Origin: Alphaproteobacteria bacterium
GTDB lineage: Bacteria > Pseudomonadota > Alphaproteobacteria > SHVP01
DNA: 24,454 bases
Direction of reading: 5' to 3'
Assembly (NCBI GenBank): GCA_009694165.1
Contig: SHVP01000031.1
Coordinates: forward strand, 1 to 24,454
In this document: in pieces, positions 14,988 to 21,859 of the stretch
Position numbering within the stretch: position 1 is the stretch's first letter
Layout of the letters: each line of letters starts with the position of its first letter
Notes under the pieces: generated by a model
Seen by the model: the letters and a program-made list of their open reading frames with translations, nothing else
What the model was told of the DNA's origin: nothing
Database searches by the model: none
Position numbers and translations under genes: made by a program

Positions 14988-16004
14988 TCAGGCCGGCGGC
15001 GCGACGCCGGCGAGCCAGGCCGCGTATTTCGTCCGGGCCGGCGAGCCGTCGAAGGCCCAGAAGCGCCCGGAGAACACGAAGGAACGGCGGTGGTTGGCCG
15101 GAGCGGTCGGCAGGCGGGCGGCGACATCGGCCGGCAGTTTCGAGATGGAACTGGTGGTGACCGGACCGATCTCGAGGGCATTGGCGAATTCGACTTGGCG
15201 GTCGTCGCGGTTGGCGAACGCGATGAACTCGGATGCGGCGACGCGCTTGCTGCCGCCGGTCGGGATCGTCCAGGCGCCGCCGCACAAACACATGCCGTCC
15301 CAAATCACCCCGAGCGGTTTGCCGGTCTGGGCCGCGGCGTGCGAGATGAAATGGCTGTTGATGAGGGTCATCGACGCCTCGCCATCGACCAGCATGCGAG
15401 GTGATTCGGCCAGCGTCTTGAAGAAGGTGAGATGCGGCCGGAGGCGATCGAGCTTGGCGATGGCCCGATCGATCCCGGCGTCGGTCGCGAGTACCGTATA
15501 GAGATCGGCCGGGGCAACGCCGTCGGCGATCAGCGCGAATTCGAGAAGCTGCTGCGGATGGCGCGGCAAGGCCCGCTTGCCGGGAAATTTCTGGGTGTCC
15601 CAGAAATCGTCGAGCGATGTCGGACGCTGCCCGCCGAAGCCGGCCGCCGAATAGGAGCCGACGTTCCCCGCCATGAGGTTCTGAACCCCGAACGGTTCGA
15701 CCACGGCGCCAGAGAAGAAGCGGCCTTTGCCGCCGAGGCTGGCGATATCGAGCGGTTCGAGCAGGCCTTCCAAACCGGCCAAGGCCAGCGAATCGAGGCC
15801 CATCGACAAGATGTCCCAGGTCCGGCCCGAAGCTTTGCGCTCACGAAGCTCGGGCATGCCGCCGGCCCATTCATCGATCTCGATGGCGATGCCGGTTTCT
15901 TTCGTAAAGGGCTCGAAGAAAACCCGGCGCCGCGCTTCGGTCGTGTTGCTGCGCTTTTGGCTGCCGTGAGCAGAGGCGGCGAAGGTCAGAACGGTAGCAG
16001 GCAT
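14988..16004 (-). CDS. Solute-binding protein, family 1 (PotD-like), without signal peptide
   Basis: 338 residues. The ATG at 16004 has a good ribosome site (AGAGGA, 16016-16011), yet translation begins MPATVLTFAASAHGSQ, which already looks like the first beta strand of the mature fold. No hydrophobic leader lies before or upstream of it in frame. Then come VFFEPFTKETGIAIEIDEWA, the PotD-like start of domain 1, TWDILSMGLDSLALAGLEGL, RPTSLDDFWDTQKFPGKRAL, LVDGEASMTLINSHFISHAA, and IPTGGSKRVAASEFIAFANR. The fold belongs to binding proteins for polyamine- or iron-type ABC systems. Lacking an export signal it may be a cytoplasmic ligand binder or enzyme partner, or the leader may have been lost. 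It follows a truncated permease gene and precedes the dihydroorotase-like gene by 20 bases. Confidence 0.82.
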   Translation of the reverse strand: MPATVLTFAASAHGSQKRSNTTEARRRVFFEPFTKETGIAIEIDEWAGGMPELRERKASGRTWDILSMGLDSLALAGLEGLLEPLDIASLGGKGRFFSGAVVEPFGVQNLMAGNVGSYSAAGFGGQRPTSLDDFWDTQKFPGKRALPRHPQQLLEFALIADGVAPADLYTVLATDAGIDRAIAKLDRLRPHLTFFKTLAESPRMLVDGEASMTLINSHFISHAAAQTGKPLGVIWDGMCLCGGAWTIPTGGSKRVAASEFIAFANRDDRQVEFANALEIGPVTTSSISKLPADVAARLPTAPANHRRSFVFSGRFWAFDGSPARTKYAAWLAGVAPPA

Positions 16005-16033
16005 CCTAATCCTCTGAGATTTAGTGGGGGACG

Positions 16034-16171
16034 TTATGGGGCCGTCGTGGGAGCCAATCGTAACCGCTCGCCGCGCCGTCGCAAGGCCTCCATGACCAGC
16101 ATGAACACGATCGAAAGCCCGATCAGGATATTGGAAGCCGCGGTAATGACGGGGCTAATGTCCTCGTGGAC
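16034..16171 (-). pseudogene. C-terminal remnant of an ABC permease (PotC-like)
   Basis: Minus-strand translation ending at the TAA at 16036-16034 reads DISPVITAASNILIGLSIVF, then MLVMEALRRRGERL and a short tail. This matches the last periplasmic loop, last membrane helix and basic C-terminus of PotB/PotC-type permeases, where the motif GxSPxINALST precedes the final helix. Only about 45 codons are left and there is no start. The fragment begins directly after the hlyU-like stop at 16179, so the deletion junction lies within about eight bases of that stop. The fragment ends 29 bases before the PotD-like gene, as expected of a former transporter operon. Confidence 0.65.
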
Positions 16172-16178
16172 GCCGGCC

Positions 16179-16499
16179 CTACTGCAAGGTGTGCCGCGGA
16201 TCGGCGGTGAAGATCCGCTCGCCGCGTTCGTCGACGATCTGGCGGGCCTTGATCAGGGCGAAATCCGCCGCCAGCTCGCGGCTGCCGTGGGTTTCGGCGC
16301 GGACAAAGTGATGTTCTTTCACGGCGCCGGCGATGGTCTTGGAAATGACGCCGGCGGTCAGCCACTGCCCGCCCTGGCGGCGAAACATTGGTGCAATCGC
16401 GAAGCCTTTGTAGTCGACGGCCGCGCTGCGTTCGGGTGGCGCATCGGCCTCGCCACCGGCGAGCAAACGACCGAAGAATTCACCGAGCTTGAACGCCAT
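16179..16499 (-). CDS. HlyU-family small protein
   Basis: 106 residues. The core carries VDYKGFAIAPMFRRQGGQWL, TAGVISKTIAGAVKEHHFVR and DFALIKARQIVDERGERIF, which match the HlyU family throughout its length. The name comes from the Vibrio haemolysin activator, but most alphaproteobacterial members are uncharacterised and lack the winged-helix regulator fold, so a role in transcription should not be assumed. The ATG at 16499 has AAGGGG about six bases upstream. It lies 71 bases downstream of gshA on the same strand and is probably read from the rsmE-gshA transcript. Its stop is followed almost at once by the permease remnant. Soluble, no signal peptide. Confidence 0.85.
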   Translation of the reverse strand: MAFKLGEFFGRLLAGGEADAPPERSAAVDYKGFAIAPMFRRQGGQWLTAGVISKTIAGAVKEHHFVRAETHGSRELAADFALIKARQIVDERGERIFTADPRHTLQ

Positions 16500-16570
16500 G
16501 CCGCGACCCCTTGCTCCGCATAGCCTACGCCAGGGCCGCGACCGGCATCAACGCCGGCGGCGATCCCTCT

Positions 16571-17938
16571 TCAGTAGGCGAACTCGGTAAAGACCGGTTC
16601 GACCCGGCCTTGCCAGCGGCCCTTGTAGAGATCGATCAGATCGTCGGCCGGAGTTTTCCGGCGATCGGCGATATCGGCGAGGGTATTGATGAAATGGGAT
16701 TCGTCCTGGCCCGTCGAATCAAGCCTGGCGCGACGCCGGAGTCCATCGCGGGCCAAGGCCACGACGCGAACCGCAACGTCGCCGAGCGTTCCCTTGCGGA
16801 ACGGCGTGGCGAGACCGTGACGCGGCACGTCGTCGCGAAGCTGTTCGTGCTCCTCAGGAGTCCAGTCTTTGACCAGGTCCCAGGCCGCATCGAGCGTCGA
16901 CCGGTCATACAGAAGTCCGGTCCAGAGCGCCGGCAACGCACAGAGCCGCTTCCAGGGTCCGCCGTCAGCGCCGCGCATTTCGAGATAGCGCTTCAAGCGG
17001 ACTTCGGGAAACGCCGTGGTCAGATGATCGACCCAATCCGAGATGACGGGCTGCTGACCCGGCAACGCCGGAAGCTTGCCCGCCACGAAATCCCGGAACG
17101 ATTGGCCAGCGGCGTCGATGTAGACCCCCTTGCGGTAGACGAAGTACATCGGCACATCGAGCATGTAATCGACGTAGCGCTCAAACCCGAAACCAGATTC
17201 GAAAACGAAGGGCAGCGTGCCCGACCGATCGGGATCGGTGTCGGTCCAGACGTGGCTGCGGAAACTCTGAAAGCCGTTCAGGCCGCCGTGACGAAACGGC
17301 GAATTGGCAAAGAGCGCGACCGCCACCGGTTGCAGCGCCAGGCTAACCCGGAACATCTTGATCATGGTCGCTTCGGAATCGAAGTCGAGATTGACCTGAA
17401 CCGTGCAGGTCGTGGTCATCATGTCGAGACCGAGCGTACCTTTTGTCGGCATGTAGCGCCGCATGATCGCGTAGCGCCACTTCGGCATCCACGGCATGTC
17501 TTCGACGCGCATGGTCGGGTGATAGCCGAGGCCGAGGAACCCTATGTTCATCTCCGCGCCGACTTCCTTCACCTGATTCAGGTGCTCGGTGACCTCGCGG
17601 CAGGTTTCGTGAATGGTATCGAGCGGCGCGCCAGAAAGCTCGACTTGGCCCGCCGGCTCCAGCGTGACCGCGGCGCCGTCGGCGCGCGACAACGCGATGG
17701 GATTGCCGTTCTCGACAACCGGCTTCCACCCGAAGCGCGTCATGCCTTCGAGGAACGCCCGAATGCCTGGACGGCCGTCGTACGGAAGCGGGCGAAAGTT
17801 GGTGAGATCGTAAGCGAACTTTTCGTGCTCGGTGCCGATGCGCCACTCCAACGGCGGCTTCGACCCCGACGCGATGTAGGCGACCAAGTCGTCTTTGCTA
17901 GCGATCGGAGAATCGCTTTGCGGCAGCAGACCAGACAT
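16571..17938 (-). CDS. gshA: Glutamate-cysteine ligase, alphaproteobacterial/plant type
   Basis: 455 residues, the normal length for this class (about 450-460), which is distinct from the E. coli enzyme. It catalyses ATP-dependent joining of glutamate and cysteine through the gamma-carboxyl, the first step of glutathione synthesis, in the cytoplasm. Family blocks are WRIGTEHEKFAYDL (about residues 32-45), ITLEPAGQVELSGAP in the form VTLEPAGQVELSGAP, HETCREVTEHL, GFLGLGYHPT, MRRYMPTKGTLGLDMMTTTC, TVQVNLDFDSEATMIKMFRV, and YLEMRGADGGPW. All visible catalytic-region motifs are intact. An AAGGAG and a nearer AAGG precede the ATG at 17938. It begins 24 bases after the rsmE stop, so the two are probably co-transcribed. 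Confidence 0.96.
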   Translation of the reverse strand: MSGLLPQSDSPIASKDDLVAYIASGSKPPLEWRIGTEHEKFAYDLTNFRPLPYDGRPGIRAFLEGMTRFGWKPVVENGNPIALSRADGAAVTLEPAGQVELSGAPLDTIHETCREVTEHLNQVKEVGAEMNIGFLGLGYHPTMRVEDMPWMPKWRYAIMRRYMPTKGTLGLDMMTTTCTVQVNLDFDSEATMIKMFRVSLALQPVAVALFANSPFRHGGLNGFQSFRSHVWTDTDPDRSGTLPFVFESGFGFERYVDYMLDVPMYFVYRKGVYIDAAGQSFRDFVAGKLPALPGQQPVISDWVDHLTTAFPEVRLKRYLEMRGADGGPWKRLCALPALWTGLLYDRSTLDAAWDLVKDWTPEEHEQLRDDVPRHGLATPFRKGTLGDVAVRVVALARDGLRRRARLDSTGQDESHFINTLADIADRRKTPADDLIDLYKGRWQGRVEPVFTEFAY

Positions 17939-17962
17939 GATGCCTTGACGCTCCTTCGTGGT

Positions 17963-18754
17963 TTACCGGCACGCGCCGTGCGGCGGGTCGCGCCAATCGC
18001 CGACCCATGCCTGCCAGCATGCCAGAGCCGAAAGCGCCGCTGTGTCGGCGCGCAAAATACGGGGACCTAGGCGGACGGGCGTAACAAACGGCAAGACGCG
18101 CAGCGCGTCAAGCTCGGCCGGGGCGAAGCCGCCCTCGGGCCCGACCAGGATGGCGGCTGCGCTCGCGGCGCGCAAGGTCGATCCGGCCAAGGCCTCGGCC
18201 AGCGGCGCGCCCTGCCCGGTTTCGTCCAGAACAACCAGCGGTCGTGTCCGCGGCCACGCGGCCATCATCGCGTCGAGCGTTACCGGCTCGGCAACCTCGG
18301 GCACGGTGAGGCGACCGGTTTGTTCGGCGGCCTCGATGGCGTTGGCGCGCAGTCGATCGACATTGACGCGGCTCACGGCGGTGTAACGGGTGAACACCGG
18401 TTGAAGCCGCGAGACGCCAAGCTCGGTCGCTTTCTGAGCGAGATAGTCGATGGGGGCGCGTTTGATCGGCGCAAAGACGAGCCACAAATCGGGCTCGGCC
18501 GCTTGCGCGCGAAGGCGCTCGCCGACCGTAAGATGGACCCCGGACTTGGCGAGCTTTTCGATTCGCGCGTCCCATTCGCCGTCGCGGCCGTTGAAAATGC
18601 GGACGCCGTCGCCCGAAGCGGCGCGCAGAACATGCGTTAAATAATGCGAGGCCGCATCGGGAAGAACGAGCGCCACGCCGGCCGCGAGATCCGCCGCGAC
18701 GAACAATCGCGTCAGGCCTTCGGCGTTGTGCGACACGGATTTGGTGTCCCCCAT
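17963..18754 (-). CDS. rsmE: 16S rRNA (uracil-1498-N3)-methyltransferase
   Basis: 263 residues with the chosen ATG at 18754 (MGDTKSVSHNAEGLTRLFV); a GTG seven codons in is an alternative start and neither has a clear Shine-Dalgarno sequence. The N-terminal PUA-like part has HYLTHVLRAASGDGVRIFNG. The C-terminal SPOUT (knotted) methyltransferase domain has PIKRAPIDYLAQKATELGVS, AAEQTGRLTVPEV, the SAM-loop motif ILVGPEGGFAPAELDAL, and RLGPRILRADTAALSALA. It methylates U1498 of 16S rRNA using S-adenosylmethionine. It is divergent from ubiA with about 67 bases between starts and lies upstream of gshA on the same strand, a neighbourhood common in alphaproteobacteria (ubiA / rsmE / gshA). Confidence 0.95.
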   Translation of the reverse strand: MGDTKSVSHNAEGLTRLFVAADLAAGVALVLPDAASHYLTHVLRAASGDGVRIFNGRDGEWDARIEKLAKSGVHLTVGERLRAQAAEPDLWLVFAPIKRAPIDYLAQKATELGVSRLQPVFTRYTAVSRVNVDRLRANAIEAAEQTGRLTVPEVAEPVTLDAMMAAWPRTRPLVVLDETGQGAPLAEALAGSTLRAASAAAILVGPEGGFAPAELDALRVLPFVTPVRLGPRILRADTAALSALACWQAWVGDWRDPPHGACR

Positions 18755-18821
18755 GCACCCATATGACCGGGGACCGCGCCGACCTGGCAAGTCGAATTGC
18801 CGAAGCCCCGCAATGCAGCGT

Positions 18822-19766
18822 ATGAATGACAGAATGACCGACACGACGACGGCAAGGCCGAATCGTGCGCCGGCAAGCGACATGCCGACGGCGAGCTGGA
18901 TCGACCATGTTCTGCCGGCCTCATTACGACCCTATGGCCGGCTGGCCCGCCTCGATCGACCAATCGGATTCTGGCTGTTGCTGTTCCCCTGCTGGTGGGG
19001 CGTCGCCCTGGCGTCACCCGGAACGCCGGACCTCGGCCTGATGGCGTTGTTCGCGGCCGGCGCTTTGGTGATGCGCGGCGCCGGTTGCACCGCCAACGAT
19101 CTTGCCGACCGGGATTTCGACGGCCGCGTGGCGCGCACGGCGCTCCGCCCCTTGGCCAGCGGCGCGATCACCACGACCGGCGCCATCGTGTTCCTAGTCC
19201 TACAACTGATCGTCGGCCTGGTCATTCTGCTCCAGTTCAATCTCGCGACCATTCTGGTCGGCGTGCTGTCGCTGCCGATCGTCTTTACGTACCCGCTCTT
19301 CAAGCGCGTCACCTATTGGCCGCAGATTGTTCTCGGCTTGGCGTTCAGCTGGGGCGCGTTGGTCGGCTGGACGGCGGTCACGGGCGATCTCGCCATGCCG
19401 GCCCTCGTTCTCTACGCCGCCTGCATCCTGTGGACGATCGGCTACGACACGATCTACGCGCATCAAGACAAGGACGATGACGCCCGGCTGGGGCTGAAAT
19501 CGTCGGCACTGCGTCTCGGCAGACAAACACGGCCGTGGCTTGTCGTCTTCTACGGCGGAACGATTCTGCTGCTGGGCATGGCCGGCGCTCTCGCCACCCT
19601 CGGCCCGCTGTTCTACGTCGGGCTCCTCGCCGCCGCCGTACATCTCGGCTGGCAAGCGGCGCGCGTCTACATCGACGATCCCAAGGATTGCCTCGCCACG
19701 TTCAAATCCAATCAATGGGTCGGCTGGATAGTCCTCGCCGCCCTCATCGCCGGCCGGCTCGGCTAA
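18822..19766 (+). CDS. ubiA: 4-hydroxybenzoate polyprenyltransferase
   Basis: 314 residues from the ATG at 18822; ATGs at 18813 and 18834 are also possible and none has a strong ribosome site. It is an integral membrane prenyltransferase of ubiquinone synthesis that attaches the polyprenyl chain to 4-hydroxybenzoate. After LARLDRPIGFWLLLFPCWW, the first Mg-diphosphate motif is NDLADRDFD (residues 92-100), within GAGCTANDLADRDFDGRVAR. The second is YDTIYAHQDKDDD (208-220), followed by GLKSSALRLG. Eight to nine hydrophobic segments are visible, the usual UbiA topology. The product shares the short divergent region with rsmE, so promoters of both genes should lie in 18755-18821. Convergent with the HD-GYP gene downstream. 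Confidence 0.95.
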   Translation: MNDRMTDTTTARPNRAPASDMPTASWIDHVLPASLRPYGRLARLDRPIGFWLLLFPCWWGVALASPGTPDLGLMALFAAGALVMRGAGCTANDLADRDFDGRVARTALRPLASGAITTTGAIVFLVLQLIVGLVILLQFNLATILVGVLSLPIVFTYPLFKRVTYWPQIVLGLAFSWGALVGWTAVTGDLAMPALVLYAACILWTIGYDTIYAHQDKDDDARLGLKSSALRLGRQTRPWLVVFYGGTILLLGMAGALATLGPLFYVGLLAAAVHLGWQAARVYIDDPKDCLATFKSNQWVGWIVLAALIAGRLG

Positions 19767-19835
19767 GCGCGGCGTGGCCCTGTTCGGTCCAAAGAAAGCG
19801 CCGCCCCGGATTGGCGTAGGGGTAGGACCAACGGA

Positions 19836-21650
19836 TCAGCCCGCAGGTCGACGTACGGAACGAGGCTCAACTGGCTTCTTGACGTAAGGAGCGATGTCGA
19901 CGGCGTAGATCTGCTCGGGCCGCAGATATTTCTCGGCGTACTGCTGGAAGACGCCGGCGCCGAGGAACAGATCGAACAGATCCGGATCGATGTGTTTGTC
20001 CTTCTTCATGAAGGACATAATCTTGATACTTTCGCTCAACGTCTTCGGCGCCTTGTACGGCCGGTCGGCGGCGGTGAGCGCCTCGAAGATGTCGGCGATG
20101 GCGATGATCCGCGCCGGCACCGACATCTGATTGATCTCGAGCTTGCGCGGATAGCCGGTGCCGTCGAGCTTCTCGTGATGGCCGCCGGCGAATTCGGGCA
20201 CGCGGCGCAGATGCTTCGGAAATGGCAACTGCTCGAGCATGACGATCGTCTGGACGACGGGGTTGGCGATCTGGAAGCGGTCTTCGTTCGTCAACGTGCC
20301 GCGACTGATGCCGAGGTTATAGACCTCGCCCAGGTTGAATTTGTTCTTCGGAATGTCGAGGCGAAAGCCGTACTTGCCGCCGTCCGTGGGCAACGTCTTG
20401 TCCCAATCGACGATGTGCTCGGGCTTGTCGGCCAAGAGCCTTTCTTCGGCTGGCAAGGGCGGCGCCGGCTCGCGCGTCTTACGCCGCAGCTCGTCGTGGG
20501 AAAGCCCGATGCGATCGTCGAGGGTGCGTTGCCAGCGGACCTCGCTGATCTTTTTCAGGCGCTCGACTTTGTCGGGGGCCATGAACTCACCACCGACGTT
20601 GCATTCGGCGACGAACTTGTAGTCCTCGTCGATCTCGGCGAGCCGCGCCTTGTGTGCCTTCAACAGTTCGGCCGCATCGCCGCCGGCCATCACCGCTTTC
20701 AGGTACGCGATTTCGGGGTCGCGCTTGACGACCTCGAAGCGCAGCCGAATCTCGTGAATGCGGTTGAAGATCGTCTCGAGCTTCGTCGCCTTGTCGACGA
20801 CGTATTCCGGCGTCGTCACTTTGCCGCAGTCATGCAACCACGCCGCGAGATGCAGCTCGTACCATTCGTCTTCGTTCAGATCGAAGGCTTGGAATGGACC
20901 GTCTTTGGACTCGCAGGCGGCCTTGGCGATCATCTCGGCGAGGACCGGGACGCGCTGGCAGTGGCCGCCGGTGTAGGGCGACTTGGCGTCGATCGCGCTC
21001 GCGATCAATTGAATGAACGAATTGAGAAGTTCGCGCTGGGCTTCGATGAGATGCTGATTGTCGAGCGCCACCGCGGCTTGCGAGGCCATGGCCTCGATCA
21101 AGGGTTGGACGGCGTTGCTGAACGGAACCACTTCACCGGTGGCGCGTTCGCGGGCGTTCAGAAGCTGGATGACGCCGATGACTTCGCCGAGATGGTTCCT
21201 GAGCGGCACCGTCAGGAACGACTTCGAACGATAGCCGGTGCCACCGTCGAACTTACGCGTCCCGGAAAAATCGAACTCCTCGGTCTCGTAGGCGTCGAGG
21301 ATGCTGATCGTCTTCCCGGTCAGTGCGACATGGGTGGCGACGTTCTTGTGGTTCGGCTCTTTAGTCTGTTCGTCGTAGAGCCGGAGCGGCGGGAACGTGA
21401 TCGGCTTGCCGGTCGTGCCGCCGAGCGAGTCGGTGCGCACGATCTCAAACATGAGCGGATCGGTCTCGGTCCGCAGATACAGCGTTCCGCCGTCGGCGTT
21501 GGCGAGTTCCTTGGCCTCGAGGAGGATTCGCTCCATCAACCGGTTATGATTTCGCTCGGTCGACAGCGCGATGCCGATCTCGATCAGCCTCTGATAGCTG
21601 GTCGAACCGGTATCGAGCTCTGGCCTTTGCGTCTGGCCAGAAGCCGCCAT
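19836..21650 (-). CDS. GAF and HD-GYP domain protein, putative cyclic-di-GMP phosphodiesterase
   Basis: 604 residues. The GAF domain spans about residues 20-200 (RLIEIGIALSTERNHNRLME, ADGGTLYLRTE, KSFLTVPLRNHLGEVIGVIQ). A linker helix leads to the HD-GYP domain with GGHCQRVPVLAEMI, LHDCGKVTTPEYV (H273, D274) and HHEKLDGTGYP (491-501). Between the HD and GYP motifs sits a charged insert of roughly 150 residues (about 290-440), seen in one known HD-GYP subfamily. Active HD-GYP proteins hydrolyse cyclic-di-GMP at a di- or tri-iron site. Here the position where the subfamily has a metal-binding histidine (INxHIVxTIxML) reads IANPVVQTIVML, with P464 in place of histidine, so activity may be changed or lost. 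No transmembrane segment; cytoplasmic, ligand sensed by GAF unknown. GGGGAC precedes the ATG. Confidence 0.9.
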   Translation of the reverse strand: MAASGQTQRPELDTGSTSYQRLIEIGIALSTERNHNRLMERILLEAKELANADGGTLYLRTETDPLMFEIVRTDSLGGTTGKPITFPPLRLYDEQTKEPNHKNVATHVALTGKTISILDAYETEEFDFSGTRKFDGGTGYRSKSFLTVPLRNHLGEVIGVIQLLNARERATGEVVPFSNAVQPLIEAMASQAAVALDNQHLIEAQRELLNSFIQLIASAIDAKSPYTGGHCQRVPVLAEMIAKAACESKDGPFQAFDLNEDEWYELHLAAWLHDCGKVTTPEYVVDKATKLETIFNRIHEIRLRFEVVKRDPEIAYLKAVMAGGDAAELLKAHKARLAEIDEDYKFVAECNVGGEFMAPDKVERLKKISEVRWQRTLDDRIGLSHDELRRKTREPAPPLPAEERLLADKPEHIVDWDKTLPTDGGKYGFRLDIPKNKFNLGEVYNLGISRGTLTNEDRFQIANPVVQTIVMLEQLPFPKHLRRVPEFAGGHHEKLDGTGYPRKLEINQMSVPARIIAIADIFEALTAADRPYKAPKTLSESIKIMSFMKKDKHIDPDLFDLFLGAGVFQQYAEKYLRPEQIYAVDIAPYVKKPVEPRSVRRPAG

Positions 21651-21797
21651 TGTCCCCTTGGGGCCTCGTCCCGACCGGTGGTCGAGGCGTATTTTGCGCT
21701 CAGCCTAGACGCGTTCGAACCGTCACGCACCCGCTGGGATCACGAAACCGTCCACTGCATCAATGGGATGGAAGAGTTTTCAACAGCAAGGCTCGAA

Positions 21798-21826
21798 TTG
21801 ACGCATGGTCGAGCCCCGCCTACGGT
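21798..21826 (+). promoter_or_regulatory. Candidate promoter for lysK
   Basis: TTGACG at 21798-21803 and TACGGT at 21821-21826 with a 17-base spacer, starting 62 bases before the lysK ATG. The -35 is good and the -10 is poor (three of six), so this is tentative. It lies in the 209-base divergent gap (21651-21859) between the HD-GYP gene and lysK. I see no terminator or other element there. Confidence 0.35.
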
Positions 21827-21859
21827 GGGCCGTCGCGTCACCGGTTTTGGTCCCAAAAA

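Noticed and set aside
13729..15501. 590-codon plus-strand open frame over the dihydroorotase-like and PotD-like genes
   Set aside because: Arg/Gly-rich shadow of the two minus-strand genes, with no domain pattern.
9680..17938. A functional link between the GGT-like operon and gshA as one glutathione cycle
   Set aside because: gshA sits in its usual rsmE/ubiA neighbourhood on a separate transcript, and the GGT-like protein lacks the glutathione-binding residues, so proximity alone is not evidence.
16511..18070. 519-codon plus-strand open frame over gshA
   Set aside because: Antisense to an unmistakable gshA; the residues follow third-position GC bias only.
21650..21859. N-terminal extension of lysK to 21650
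   Set aside because: The extra 70 residues are Arg/Pro-rich and unlike any LysRS; the family N-terminus begins at 21860.
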